Source: Roseinatronobacter alkalisoli (GTDB lineage Bacteria > Pseudomonadota > Alphaproteobacteria > Rhodobacterales > Rhodobacteraceae). From it: a stretch of 64,000 bases of DNA. Of the stretch, positions 8,629-17,218 are shown piece by piece; the first letter of the stretch is position 1; every line of letters begins with the position of its first letter. The translations under genes were made by a program, and so were the position numbers. Location: the NCBI RefSeq assembly GCF_028745735.1, contig NZ_JAQZSM010000014.1, positions 55,510 to 119,509 of the forward strand, in the 5' to 3' direction. Below the pieces are notes generated by a model, which made no database searches, had not been told where the DNA came from, and worked only from the letters and a program-made list of their open reading frames with translations.

Positions 8629-9606
8629 TCACCTCCATGTCTTGGCATAGGCGCCAGTGGTTGCGGCCTGCCCTTCCGATAATCGTGCCAGTGCCAACGC
8701 AGGCGGCGCACGCCCCGCGTCCAGCGCGTCGGTCACAGCACGAAAGGCCCGCACAATCTGCGCGACATAAGCCCGCGAGCGTTGCCGCCCTTCGATCTTA
8801 AGCGCCGTAACGCCAGCATTTACCAGCCTTGGCACAAGCGCCGAGGCATCCAGACTAACCGCATCTTCGAACACATGCCCGGTCTTGTCCTCAGATGTGA
8901 AGCAACCCTTGCATAGCGTCGGATAAGGGGCGGCCGCCCCTTTGTGGGTGCGATGAATGGTGAACCCCCCGAGGCGTGCAACACTGTCGCCACCCTCTTG
9001 CGAGTAATCCACATGTTCGGGTGGTGAACAGACGCCATTCATGTTGGGTGACCGGCCCGTCGCATAGGATGACAGCGAACAGCGCCCCTCTGCCATGACG
9101 CAAAGGCCACCAAAGACGAACACTTCGGTTTCCACATCGATTTCGCGGTTGATCGCGGCGATTTCGTCAACACTCAGGACGCGCGGCAGAACCACACGCC
9201 GCACCCCGAAGGCGCTTGCGTAGAAATTGATTGCATCCGGGTTGGCCGCAGCCGCCTGCACGGACAAGTGGCGGCGCAGGTCCGGATGATGTTCTGCCGC
9301 ATGGGCCAGAAGGCCGGGATCGGCCAGAATGACCGCATCCGCACCTGCGGCTTCGGCATCGGCGACGGCGGAACGCCACAGCCCCTCATTCCCTGCTGTC
9401 GGAAACGTGTTGATCGCCACCAGAACTTTGGCCCCGCGCGCATGGGCATAATCCACGGCACTGTCCAGTTCCGCACGCGAAAAATTCAGACCCGGAAAGT
9501 TGCGCGCATTGGTGTCATCGGCAAAACCGCAATAGACGCAATGCGCGCCCGCATCGACAGCGGCGCGCAATGCGGCGGGGGTACCCGCAGGGCAGACCAG
9601 TTCCAT
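8629..9606 (-). CDS. ubiU: UbiU, O2-independent ubiquinone hydroxylation protein (U32 family)
   Basis: The 325-aa U32 peptidase-family protein forms the UbiU-UbiV complex for anaerobic quinone ring hydroxylation. Opening MELVCPAGTPAALRAAVDAG and the family block GGLCVMAEGRC are clear. Cysteines at 169, 176, 193 and 232 fall exactly at the numbering of the 4Fe-4S ligands of E. coli UbiU, strong evidence for function rather than protease activity. The ATG overlaps the last base of the ubiT stop (TAATG), so translation is coupled. Confidence 0.95.
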   Translation of the reverse strand: MELVCPAGTPAALRAAVDAGAHCVYCGFADDTNARNFPGLNFSRAELDSAVDYAHARGAKVLVAINTFPTAGNEGLWRSAVADAEAAGADAVILADPGLLAHAAEHHPDLRRHLSVQAAAANPDAINFYASAFGVRRVVLPRVLSVDEIAAINREIDVETEVFVFGGLCVMAEGRCSLSSYATGRSPNMNGVCSPPEHVDYSQEGGDSVARLGGFTIHRTHKGAAAPYPTLCKGCFTSEDKTGHVFEDAVSLDASALVPRLVNAGVTALKIEGRQRSRAYVAQIVRAFRAVTDALDAGRAPPALALARLSEGQAATTGAYAKTWR

Positions 9607-10142
9607 TAATACACCTCCTGGGCAGGGCGACGCAGGTGCAGGCCGGTCAGTCGCTCCAGCGGGGCAAGCGCCGCGCGCAAGGGGGCTGACAGCGCGGGCA
9701 AGGCGCTGGCGATTTCCGCACTCAGGTCAAGTTCGGCATCATCCAGCGCATTGCGCAGTGCCAGCACGGCAGATGTGTCGCCCTCGATCTGCAACGCGCC
9801 GGAAAAATACAGCGTATCCCCATCCTCTACCCCGTGCAGCATGGCAAGAAACGCCGCGAAAGTGCCCGCGATCCGCGCATCACCCGCAGGCGCAGCCCCG
9901 CGCCGAAAGGCACGCAATCCGGCACGGGCCGGATCAAGCTGCAGGATGAAAGGCAGATCAGTTATATCCAGCACGAAATGATGATTTTGATATTTATCAA
10001 TTCTACGCAATATTTCTGGATGTGCGCGCAAAAGGGAACGCGCAAGCAGGTCAAGCGCTGCAGAAACTGGCCAAAGTGGTAAAATCTGCATTGGCACCGA
10101 TAATATCACGGGAATGCGAAGGTCTTTTCCATCTCGTTGCAT
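9606..10142 (-). CDS. ubiT: UbiT, SCP2-domain quinone/lipid accessory protein
   Basis: SCP2 sterol-carrier domain protein required for anaerobic ubiquinone synthesis, thought to bind hydrophobic quinone intermediates. The 178-aa protein has an N-terminal segment rich in Pro and hydrophobic residues and then the SCP2 core, including DGDTLYFSGALQIEGDTSAVLALRNALD near residues 110-140, very like the family block LFFxRRLxIEGDTELGL. First gene of the operon with ubiU and ubiV. An FNR-type box is 66 bases upstream of the ATG, and another perfect FNR-type sequence is inside the coding region. Confidence 0.9.
   Translation of the reverse strand: MQRDGKDLRIPVILSVPMQILPLWPVSAALDLLARSLLRAHPEILRRIDKYQNHHFVLDITDLPFILQLDPARAGLRAFRRGAAPAGDARIAGTFAAFLAMLHGVEDGDTLYFSGALQIEGDTSAVLALRNALDDAELDLSAEIASALPALSAPLRAALAPLERLTGLHLRRPAQEVY
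9987..10000. promoter_or_regulatory. FNR-type palindrome inside ubiT
   Basis: TTGATATTTATCAA is a perfect TTGAT-N4-ATCAA match located about 145 bases inside ubiT. It lies 214 bases from the intergenic box. Function is uncertain: it could be chance, a secondary site, or a looping or roadblock site. Confidence 0.4.
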
Positions 10143-10207
10143 TGCGCCCTCTTGCTTATCCGGATCATGCGTCGCTCAACCGATATATCAGCCTATCATT
10201 CCATTAA

Positions 10208-10221
10208 TTGATTTATATCAA
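10208..10221. promoter_or_regulatory. Shared FNR/Dnr box between ubiT and ubiD
   Basis: TTGATTTATATCAA is a perfect FNR-family palindrome in the 130-base divergent promoter. The centre is 72 bases from the ubiT ATG and 58 from the ubiD ATG. The -41.5 rule gives leaders of about 31 and 17 bases, so one site can activate both operons. Confidence 0.87.
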
Positions 10222-10272
10222 TCTATGCGGAATTTTAAGCTGCTATGTCACGCAAAACATCAAGGCTCCGAC

Positions 10273-11769
10273 ATGCGCCAACTTCCGCCCTTTGCTGATC
10301 TGCGTGCCTTTCTGACATGGCTGGAAGGGAGCGGCGATCTGCTGACGGTGCCCCAGCCTGTTGATCTGCGCCATGAGATGACGGCCCTGCAACTGGCCAC
10401 CCTGCGCGCGAACGGTCCCGCACTGCGTTTTGAACAGGCTCATTCAAGCGGTGCTGTGGCAAAAATGCCTGTCATTGCCAACCTGTTTGGTACGCGGGCG
10501 CGGGTGGCCGCTGGGCTGGGTATTGTGCTTGCTGACCTGCCCCGGCTTGGCGAAGCCCTTGCCGCGTTGCGCACCCCTGCCCCGGTTGATGGGCTGCGCG
10601 ATGCGCTGTCGCGCTGGCCGATGCTGCGCGCGGCGCTTAGCGCGCGCCCGCAGATTGTGAACCGTGCAGCCGTGCAACAAGGCAGTGATATTGCCGATTT
10701 GACACAGATCCCCGTCCAGACACCCTGGCCAATGGATGCAGGTCCGCTGATTACCTGGCCGGTGGTCATCACCCGTCCGCACGGATCAGCGCCTGCACAG
10801 ACCGCCCGCTACAATCTGGGGGTTTACCGTGCGCAGGTGCTGGGACCGGACCGGCTGATACTGCGCTGGCTGGCCCATCGTGGCGGTGCAGCCCATGCGC
10901 GCACATGGGCGCAGGCACACGAACCCATGCCTGTCGCGATCGCGCTGGGGTCAGACCCGGCAACGCTGCTGTCAGCCGCCCTGCCCTTGCCCGAAACCGT
11001 GTCGGAGCTGGGCTTTTCCGGCGTGTTGCGCGGTGTGCGCACCACGCTTGTCGCCGCGAAAACCGTGCCGCTGCTGGTGCCCGCGCAGGCTGAAATCATA
11101 CTGGAAGGCTGGGTTCACCCCGGCGACACGGCCCCTGAAGGGCCATTTGGCGATCATACTGGCTATTACAACGCGGTTGAACAATTCCCGGTCATGCGCG
11201 TTTCGGCCATCACCCACCGGCGCGATCCACTGTACCTGACCACCGTGACAGGCCGCCCGCCCGATGAACCGTCCGTCATTGGCGAAGTCTTCAACGATCT
11301 GGCCCTGCCCGTGATCCGCGCACAAATTCCCGAAATCCGCGATCTGTGGTTGCCGCCTGCAGGCTGTTCCTACCGCATTGCGGTGGTGCAGATCGACAAG
11401 CGCTATCCCGGTCAGGCGCGGCGCGTGATGATGGCGCTTTGGGGAATGTTGCCGCAATTCAGCTACACCAAACTGGTGATCGTGGTTGATACAGATATCG
11501 ATCCGCGAAACTGGGACGATATCGCATGGGCGCTGTCCACCCGCATGGATGCTGGCCGCGACCTGATGGTGCTGGAACGGACACCGATGGATTACCTTGA
11601 TTTCGCCGCGCCGCTTGAAGGGCTGGCGGGCAAACTGGGCGTGGATGCCACCACCAAGATCGGTGCGGAAACAACGCGCGACTGGGGGCAGGTAATGGCC
11701 CTTGATCCAGCGCATGAGGCCCGCGCGATGGAATTTGTCACAAAGTTTCTTAAGAAAGGTACAGGATGA
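10273..11769 (+). CDS. ubiD: UbiD family prFMN-dependent decarboxylase
   Basis: Decarboxylase using prenylated FMN; in this context it most likely removes the carboxyl of the polyprenyl-4-hydroxybenzoate intermediate of ubiquinone synthesis. The 498-aa protein starts MRQLPPFADLRAFLTWLEGSGDLL, matching the family N-terminus. The active-site segment PEGPFGDHTGYYN is near residues 285-300. The ATG at 10273 has AAGG upstream; an earlier ATG at 10225 would add 16 unrelated residues. It overlaps ubiX by 4 bases, which supplies the cofactor. Other aromatic acid substrates remain possible, but sharing a promoter with ubiTUV favours quinone synthesis. Confidence 0.92.
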   Translation: MRQLPPFADLRAFLTWLEGSGDLLTVPQPVDLRHEMTALQLATLRANGPALRFEQAHSSGAVAKMPVIANLFGTRARVAAGLGIVLADLPRLGEALAALRTPAPVDGLRDALSRWPMLRAALSARPQIVNRAAVQQGSDIADLTQIPVQTPWPMDAGPLITWPVVITRPHGSAPAQTARYNLGVYRAQVLGPDRLILRWLAHRGGAAHARTWAQAHEPMPVAIALGSDPATLLSAALPLPETVSELGFSGVLRGVRTTLVAAKTVPLLVPAQAEIILEGWVHPGDTAPEGPFGDHTGYYNAVEQFPVMRVSAITHRRDPLYLTTVTGRPPDEPSVIGEVFNDLALPVIRAQIPEIRDLWLPPAGCSYRIAVVQIDKRYPGQARRVMMALWGMLPQFSYTKLVIVVDTDIDPRNWDDIAWALSTRMDAGRDLMVLERTPMDYLDFAAPLEGLAGKLGVDATTKIGAETTRDWGQVMALDPAHEARAMEFVTKFLKKGTG

Positions 11770-12329
11770 ACACACGCGTTGTTCTGGGTGTTTCCGGTGC
11801 ATCCGGCGCTGCCCTGGCGCTGGATTGCGCACGATTGCTGGCGCGTATGGCGATTGCGGTCGATCTCGTCTTGACCCGTATGGGGTGCCATACCTGCGCG
11901 CTGGAACTGGGGGCAGATGCGACAGCGGAACTCAAAATGCTGGCTGCCCGAATTCATGATGGTGCAGATATGGCCGCAACCATCGCCTCGGGCAGTTGTC
12001 CGGTGGCGGGAATGATCGTTGCCCCCTGTTCCATGCGCAGCCTTGCCGCGATTGCCAGCGGGCTGGATGACACGCTGCTGACACGTGCCGCCGGCGTCCA
12101 GTTGAAGGAACGCCGCCCCCTTGTGCTGCTGGCGCGCGAAGCGCCGCTGACACTAGCCCATCTGCGCAACATGACAGCGGTCACCGAAATGAGCGGAATC
12201 ATCCTGCCACCAGTCCCGGCCTTCTATCTGAAACCTGACAATATGCAGGCCATGACCGCCCAGATTGCAGCCCGCGCGGTGGATCTTTTGCGCCTTACCG
12301 TGGCGCAGGCCGATGCCTGGCCGGGCTGA
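11766..12329 (+). CDS. ubiX: UbiX flavin prenyltransferase
   Basis: Makes prenylated FMN for UbiD from FMN and dimethylallyl phosphate. The 187-aa flavoprotein has the N-terminal LGVSGASGAALALD phosphate-binding loop, the block VAGMIVAPCSMRSLAAIASG near residues 78-98, and RPLVLLAREAPLTLAHLRNM near residues 118-138, all hallmark UbiX sequences. It is co-translated with ubiD (ATGA overlap) and overlaps the next gene by 17 bases. Confidence 0.95.
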   Translation: MNTRVVLGVSGASGAALALDCARLLARMAIAVDLVLTRMGCHTCALELGADATAELKMLAARIHDGADMAATIASGSCPVAGMIVAPCSMRSLAAIASGLDDTLLTRAAGVQLKERRPLVLLAREAPLTLAHLRNMTAVTEMSGIILPPVPAFYLKPDNMQAMTAQIAARAVDLLRLTVAQADAWPG

Positions 12330-13431
12330 GGCATACCGTGTCTTTTTTGGCCTCGCCGCGCTCTGGGCTGCGCTGTCCGTTCCGCTGTGGCACTGGGGCA
12401 TAGCCGCCCATGTGACATTGCACTGGCATCTGTCCGAAATGGTGCTGGGGTTTGTTGCCGCGCTGATCGCGGGCTATGCACTCAGCGCATGCGCGGCATG
12501 GTCCGGCCGCGCCCCGCTGCGCGGGGGTGTCGTGCATGTCCTGGCGCTGATCTGGCTATGCGCACGTGCGGCAGCACTGGTTGCGCACCCGCTGTCCGAG
12601 TTGGTGGCGCGCGGTCTGAACGCAGCTGTATTTGCAATTATCGCGGGGCTTGTCCTGCGCGAATGGCAACACGGCGGGCGCAGCGCTGTCGTACCGCCGC
12701 TTGTCATTGTCGTCTGCCTGCTGCTGGCGGCAGCGGCGCTTTTCGTGCGGAACATGCCACCACGGATGGTGCTGGTGCCTGTCTGGCTGGTCATCGCCAT
12801 AGGTTGCCGGATGCTGGCGGCCTTTCTGCAAGCGGTCGCGGATCGCGCGAGCATGCCACATTTTCAGCCACGCTGGCGGTTGCGCCATGCAGCACTGATC
12901 ACGCTTGGCGCTGCGTTTCTGTTTTGGGACAATGGTCCGCCGATGATCGTATCTGCCCTGCTGTTGGGTACAGCGCTTTCACTTGCAGGGTTCATGGCAT
13001 CCTTGCACCTGAGGCTTGTGCGCGGGGATACACTTTTGCTTATGATGTCCATCGCGTTAGGATTTATCCCAGCCGGGCTGATCATCCATGCGCTTGCATT
13101 TGCGGAATGGACGTGGAACTGGCTAGGCACCAGCGGCGCGTTCCATGTCATCGCGATTGGCGGGTTGGGCGGCATGGGCATTGCCGTGATGTCCCGCGCC
13201 AGCGCCCTGCGTTGCCCCGGTCACCTGAAGGCCCGGCGCTGCGCGGTTGCGGGATTTTTCTGCGTGGCGATGGCCGCCCTACTGCGGATGTCGGGCGCAC
13301 TGGTTCCGGCACTGGCATGCTGGTCATTCGGCTGGTGCCTGGTTCTGGTGGCGCACATGCAGGCCTGCCGCCTGCCGGTGCCGCATCCTGTATTCAGCAC
13401 GACCTCTGGCAGCGCGGACAGGCCACAATAG
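12313..13431 (+). CDS. NnrS-like polytopic membrane protein (second copy)
   Basis: The 372-aa membrane protein has about 12 hydrophobic segments. It resembles NnrS in overall layout, in HLSEMVLGFVAALIAGY near residues 38-55 (matching the WHVHAFVFGYLSAVVAGF block of NnrS) and in the late motif GIAVMSRASALRCPGH. It lacks the N-terminal FSYGFRPFFL signature, so it is a divergent or shortened member. The ATG at 12313 lies inside the end of ubiX, which implies coupling to ubiD-ubiX and the same anaerobic promoter. Role unknown; NO stress response or heme handling is an inference from family. Confidence 0.75.
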   Translation: MPGRAEAYRVFFGLAALWAALSVPLWHWGIAAHVTLHWHLSEMVLGFVAALIAGYALSACAAWSGRAPLRGGVVHVLALIWLCARAAALVAHPLSELVARGLNAAVFAIIAGLVLREWQHGGRSAVVPPLVIVVCLLLAAAALFVRNMPPRMVLVPVWLVIAIGCRMLAAFLQAVADRASMPHFQPRWRLRHAALITLGAAFLFWDNGPPMIVSALLLGTALSLAGFMASLHLRLVRGDTLLLMMSIALGFIPAGLIIHALAFAEWTWNWLGTSGAFHVIAIGGLGGMGIAVMSRASALRCPGHLKARRCAVAGFFCVAMAALLRMSGALVPALACWSFGWCLVLVAHMQACRLPVPHPVFSTTSGSADRPQ

Positions 13432-13681
13432 TCAGACAAGATTCAGACGTGAACGCACAGACAGCGTGGAACACAGGGACAGAAGGTCAGCAGCGCGGAG
13501 TCAACGGCTGTGACGGCCTGGAACGGATAGTCGCGCGTATAATGCCGCGCCAGCGGCGACCGGGCAGACGTTGAAGAAGCTTATTTTCTGCAGGCGGTAT
13601 ACGCCCAGGTTCAAAGGCTTGGCATGTCGCTGGCGCCTTCGGACACCCCTTTTCGCCCACACATCAATCAGCGCCAGCGTT

Positions 13682-14971
13682 TCAACCTGACAGGATCATG
13701 CCATGAAGCGGCAGAACCTCCACCAGATCGCCGCATGCCATCTGTTCTGCCTCTGACGGGATCATGACCAGCGCATCTGCGCGTGCCAGTTGCGCGATCT
13801 GCTGCGCGCCTGCGCCGTCCATGCAGGCCACCTGCAATACGCCCCGTGCATCGTGGCCAAGGATATGCGCCGGACGGTATTCGCAACGCCCCGGCTTATG
13901 CCGGACAGGTGCGGCAAGCGCGGCAAGCGTCTTGACTGGCCCGGTCGTGGTCAGTCCGGCCATGCGCCCCGCAAGAATCTGCCCCACCACATGCCATGTC
14001 ACATAGGCCGCGACCGGGTTGCCCGGCAGGCCCAGCCATAATGCCCGGCCAAGCAGCCCGACCGACAGCGGCTTGCCGGGCTTCATGGCCAGTTTCATGA
14101 CCGCAATCCGCCCCCCAAGCCGCGCGATCACGCGGGCCATATGATCCTCATCGCCCGTGGAAACCCCGCCTGTCGTGATCACGATATCAGCCTGTGTCGC
14201 CGCTTTGTCCACGGCAGCGCATAGCGCATCCACATCATCCGCGCAGGCGGGCAAGGCAATACGTGCAATCCATGCCCGGTCCAGCGCGGCGGCCAGCATG
14301 GCGTGATTTGAATCCCATATCTGGCCGGGCGCAAGCGATGCGCCGGGTGTGACAAGCTCACTGCCAGAACACAGAATCGCAACACGCAGACGGCGCGTCA
14401 CGGGTACGTCACGAAGGCCCGCCGCTGCCAGCGCAGCGGCTTCGCGCGCACCGATGGTGCGGCCAGCGGCAAGCAAGCGCGCACCGATGGCAATCTCCTC
14501 GCCACAGCGGCGGATATGCTGACCCGGGCGCGGCGCAGTCGCGATTGAAATGGCCCCGCCCGAACGCATAACCTGTTCCTGCGCAATCACCGCATCCGCG
14601 CCATCCGGCACAGGCGCGCCGGTCAGTATGCGCTGCGCTTGCCCGCGCCTGATAACCCCCGGCCTGTCACCCGCGCGGGTCTGTCCCGCGACAGGCAGAA
14701 CCCATGGCCCCGGGCCTGACAGGTCATCCAGACATAGGGCATAGCCATCCATCGCGGCATTATCGAACAACGGCAACGGGACCGGCGCTGCAATATCCTG
14801 CGCCAGAACCCGGCCCGTCGCAGCACCAGTTGGCAGCAAATCCACACCATGCAACCGCGGCGCCAGTTCCAGAGCACGCGCGATCGCCTGATCGACAGGA
14901 ACAAGCCCCGGCGCGCTGTCACAGCCGCAAATAGTGGGGTCAGGGTGATGAAGCGGCTGGCGCAGGGTCAT
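13682..14971 (-). CDS. moeA: MoeA molybdopterin molybdotransferase
   Basis: Inserts molybdenum into adenylylated molybdopterin. The 429-aa protein has the MoeA N-terminal region (FDNAAMDGYALCLDDL near residues 87-102), the gephyrin-fold MoCF domain with VITTGGVSTGDEDHM near residues 262-276, and the KPGKPLSVGLLGRALWLGLPGNPVAAYV block with the C-terminal barrel after it. It overlaps the preceding hemerythrin gene by 4 bases and is the last gene of the nar operon, supplying cofactor to NarG. Confidence 0.95.
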   Translation of the reverse strand: MTLRQPLHHPDPTICGCDSAPGLVPVDQAIARALELAPRLHGVDLLPTGAATGRVLAQDIAAPVPLPLFDNAAMDGYALCLDDLSGPGPWVLPVAGQTRAGDRPGVIRRGQAQRILTGAPVPDGADAVIAQEQVMRSGGAISIATAPRPGQHIRRCGEEIAIGARLLAAGRTIGAREAAALAAAGLRDVPVTRRLRVAILCSGSELVTPGASLAPGQIWDSNHAMLAAALDRAWIARIALPACADDVDALCAAVDKAATQADIVITTGGVSTGDEDHMARVIARLGGRIAVMKLAMKPGKPLSVGLLGRALWLGLPGNPVAAYVTWHVVGQILAGRMAGLTTTGPVKTLAALAAPVRHKPGRCEYRPAHILGHDARGVLQVACMDGAGAQQIAQLARADALVMIPSEAEQMACGDLVEVLPLHGMILSG

Positions 14972-15609
14972 TCGGGGCCTCCGGGGAACAAAAGGTCAAG
15001 GCGGGCAAAGACGCGGGCGCAGGCGAAATCCGTTCCGCGCGGCTGCCGACGCCTTGCGCGCATCCCGGCCATCAGCGCTGATTTATCTGCATCGCTCAGC
15101 CGCAGCCGTGCAAGTGGCAGTAAAATAGCGTTTTCAACGATAAGATGGCGCCGTTCAGCCGCCGCCAGACGGTAGAGCGCATCGCGATCCCCGGGACCGG
15201 GCAAATCTCCACCGGCCATACATGCCAGAGCAGGAATCAGAAGCACGAAGGCGGCATGCGCAGCTTCATGTGTATGTGCCAGCCGCGATAATGTCTTGTC
15301 CAACCCATCCATGGGAAGCGCCCGCGCGCGCAATCGCGGGAACAACCCTCTTGCGTCATCCTCGAAATGCGCAGGCTGGTCCCGGCACAGATTCACCAGA
15401 ATCCGGCGCGCAAGTTCCGGCCTTGGCCAGGTGGTAGCGGCCAGCAATTCCATATCAGTGCAAAGCCGGCGCTGGTTGAAATTCTCTTCATACATTACCT
15501 CAATAGGGCATTCGGTACCGCAGCATGGTGGCGGCGCCGCCCGCGCACCGCGGATTGTGCCAGCCTGACAGACCACTGGACTTTCAGTCGTTGGTGTCTT
15601 GTCGGGCAT
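14968..15609 (-). CDS. Hemerythrin-like protein in the nar operon, function unknown
   Basis: The 213-aa cytoplasmic protein contains a hemerythrin-like helical region from about residue 45 onwards, with His in NLCRDQPAHFEDDARGLFPRL, LAHTHEAAHAAFVLLIP and AERRHLIVENAILLPLA. This His/Glu pattern could bind iron. The N-terminal 35 residues are Cys- and Pro-rich (CCGTEC). The ATG at 15609 has a GGGGG-type site 6 bases upstream; a TTG two codons earlier is less likely. It sits between ppiC and moeA, so it may protect or assist maturation of the nitrate reductase, but that is inference. Confidence 0.75.
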   Translation of the reverse strand: MPDKTPTTESPVVCQAGTIRGARAAPPPCCGTECPIEVMYEENFNQRRLCTDMELLAATTWPRPELARRILVNLCRDQPAHFEDDARGLFPRLRARALPMDGLDKTLSRLAHTHEAAHAAFVLLIPALACMAGGDLPGPGDRDALYRLAAAERRHLIVENAILLPLARLRLSDADKSALMAGMRARRRQPRGTDFACARVFARLDLLFPGGPE

Positions 15610-15628
15610 CGCCAACCCCCTTTCCTGC

Positions 15629-16408
15629 TCATGCGGCCTGCAGCCGCACGCCCTTCACTTCCGCTTTTGCAACAAGTCCCGCAGTGAATTCCGACGCGGC
15701 GCGTGCCCAGGCGGCTTTGGCATGGGCATCGCGCAGGCGCGGCAATACCACGTCAAACGGCAAGACATCGCCCCTTGCGCGCGCAGCAAGCCGGATCAGA
15801 TGCAGACCAAAGCGGGTTTCGACCGGATGGCTGATCTGGCCCTCGCCCAACTGCTCCAGCGCGGCCTCGAATTCAGGTACTGTGTCGCCCTGCCCCAGCT
15901 GGCCCAGCAAGCCGCCATTGTCCTTAGATGAACAGGCGGAATGGATGCGCGCCAATTCGGCAAAGCGGCGAGGCTCTGTCCGCAACTCCGTCAACACACC
16001 TTCAGCATGGGCGCGCACGGTTTCCATATCGTCCTGGCGCGGGAACAGAATATGCGCGGCTTCATATAGCGATGGCGCGCGGAACCGGTCTGGCTGCGCA
16101 TCATAGACAGCGCGCAGTCCGGCCTCATCAGCGGGGGCGGGCTGGATTGCCGCTTCGCTTAACTGGCGGATCAGCGCCTCATCTTCGGTTTCCACCTGCC
16201 CCGGCGATACCTCTGCCGGGTCAGGGGTCAGGCCGCGCGCGCGGGCCTCCTGCAGCATCAGTTCCCGGACAGCCAAAGCGCGCGCGGCAGCTTTCCAGGC
16301 CAGTCCCGGTTTTTCCTTTGGGGCCGGGTGGTTCTGTGCCTCGGCCGCAATGCGTTCAGCCGGGATTTCAACGCCGTTAACAAAAACAGGCGGCAGAAGC
16401 GGTTTCAT
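15629..16408 (-). CDS. Parvulin-type peptidyl-prolyl isomerase in the nar operon
   Basis: PpiC/NifM-type protein of 259 aa. The N-terminal half is a helical chaperone-like region, and the parvulin domain follows at about residues 125-225 (AAHILFPRQDD, CSSKDNGGLLGQLGQGDTVPEFEAAL, ISHPVETRFGLHLIRL). No signal peptide is present, so it acts in the cytoplasm, probably in folding of nitrate reductase subunits, as parvulins linked to narI have been proposed to do. The ATG at 16408 has GGAG upstream; the longer frame is not family-like. Confidence 0.87.
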   Translation of the reverse strand: MKPLLPPVFVNGVEIPAERIAAEAQNHPAPKEKPGLAWKAAARALAVRELMLQEARARGLTPDPAEVSPGQVETEDEALIRQLSEAAIQPAPADEAGLRAVYDAQPDRFRAPSLYEAAHILFPRQDDMETVRAHAEGVLTELRTEPRRFAELARIHSACSSKDNGGLLGQLGQGDTVPEFEAALEQLGEGQISHPVETRFGLHLIRLAARARGDVLPFDVVLPRLRDAHAKAAWARAASEFTAGLVAKAEVKGVRLQAA

Positions 16409-16465
16409 GTCATTCTCCAAACTGAAAAGAAGGGCGCGCACGTATGAATGCGCGCTGACTCCGAT

Positions 16466-17206
16466 TTACTTCGACGATTTCATGGGTTTGAGGCCGGTGC
16501 GCACAGGTTTCGCCCCATCGCGCGAGCGCACGATCTGATAGCCCGGCCGCCACAGAAAGCGGATCGGGACCGACAGCATGTGCACCAGACGGGTGAAGGG
16601 GAACAGCGCCACGATCACCATGCCAAGGAAAATGTGGAACTTGTACAGCCAATGCACATTCACCACTTCCTGCCACGCGTTGATCTGCAACCCCATGACC
16701 GATTGTGACCATGTCATGAACTGGATCATCTTGGACCCGTCCATATGGCCCAGCGTCAGAATGATGGTCCCCATGCCAACCACGATCTGCACCCACAGGA
16801 TCGCCAGAATGCCGATATCGGCAAAGGTGGAATTGTTGCGGATGCGCGGGTCACTCAGCCGCCGGTGCAGCAGCATGGTGCAGCCAATGAACGCCGCCGT
16901 GCCGGCAGCGCCGCCGATGATCACGGCCATCCACTGTTTCAGCCCGTAGCTGATACCAAGCGCATCCAACAGCCAGATGGGCGTGAACAGGCCGATCAGA
17001 TGGCCAAAAAACAGCACGATGATGCCCACATGGAACAGCACCGAACCCCAGATCAGTTGTTTGCGCCGCAGCAATTGGCTGGACGAGGATTTCCATGTGA
17101 AGGGGTCACGCTCATACCGCGCTATGGTCCCGATCAGCGCCACAGCCAGCACCGCATAGGGCAGGATGCCGAAGATCAGATAGTTGATATCGAAATTACC
17201 GAACAT
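16466..17206 (-). CDS. narI: NarI, respiratory nitrate reductase gamma subunit (cytochrome b)
   Basis: Membrane anchor that oxidises ubiquinol and passes electrons through two b hemes to NarH. The 246-aa protein has five membrane helices, starting FDINYLIFGILPYAVLAVALIGT. Heme-ligand His residues lie in the FHVGIIVLFFGHLIGLF block near residues 58-74 and in the late KFHIFLGMVIVALFPFTRLVHMLSVP block near residues 190-215. Family length is normal. Part of narGHJI. Confidence 0.97.
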   Translation of the reverse strand: MFGNFDINYLIFGILPYAVLAVALIGTIARYERDPFTWKSSSSQLLRRKQLIWGSVLFHVGIIVLFFGHLIGLFTPIWLLDALGISYGLKQWMAVIIGGAAGTAAFIGCTMLLHRRLSDPRIRNNSTFADIGILAILWVQIVVGMGTIILTLGHMDGSKMIQFMTWSQSVMGLQINAWQEVVNVHWLYKFHIFLGMVIVALFPFTRLVHMLSVPIRFLWRPGYQIVRSRDGAKPVRTGLKPMKSSK

Positions 17207-17218
17207 TTTCCTGTGCTC

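Noticed and set aside
10022..10207. Short plus-strand ORF in the ubiT-ubiD region
   Set aside because: It lies mostly antisense to ubiT and has no family features.
13432..13681. Possible gene or CRISPR-like repeat between the second nnrS-like gene and moeA
   Set aside because: No repeats, no ORF with support and no clear terminator were seen in these 250 bases.
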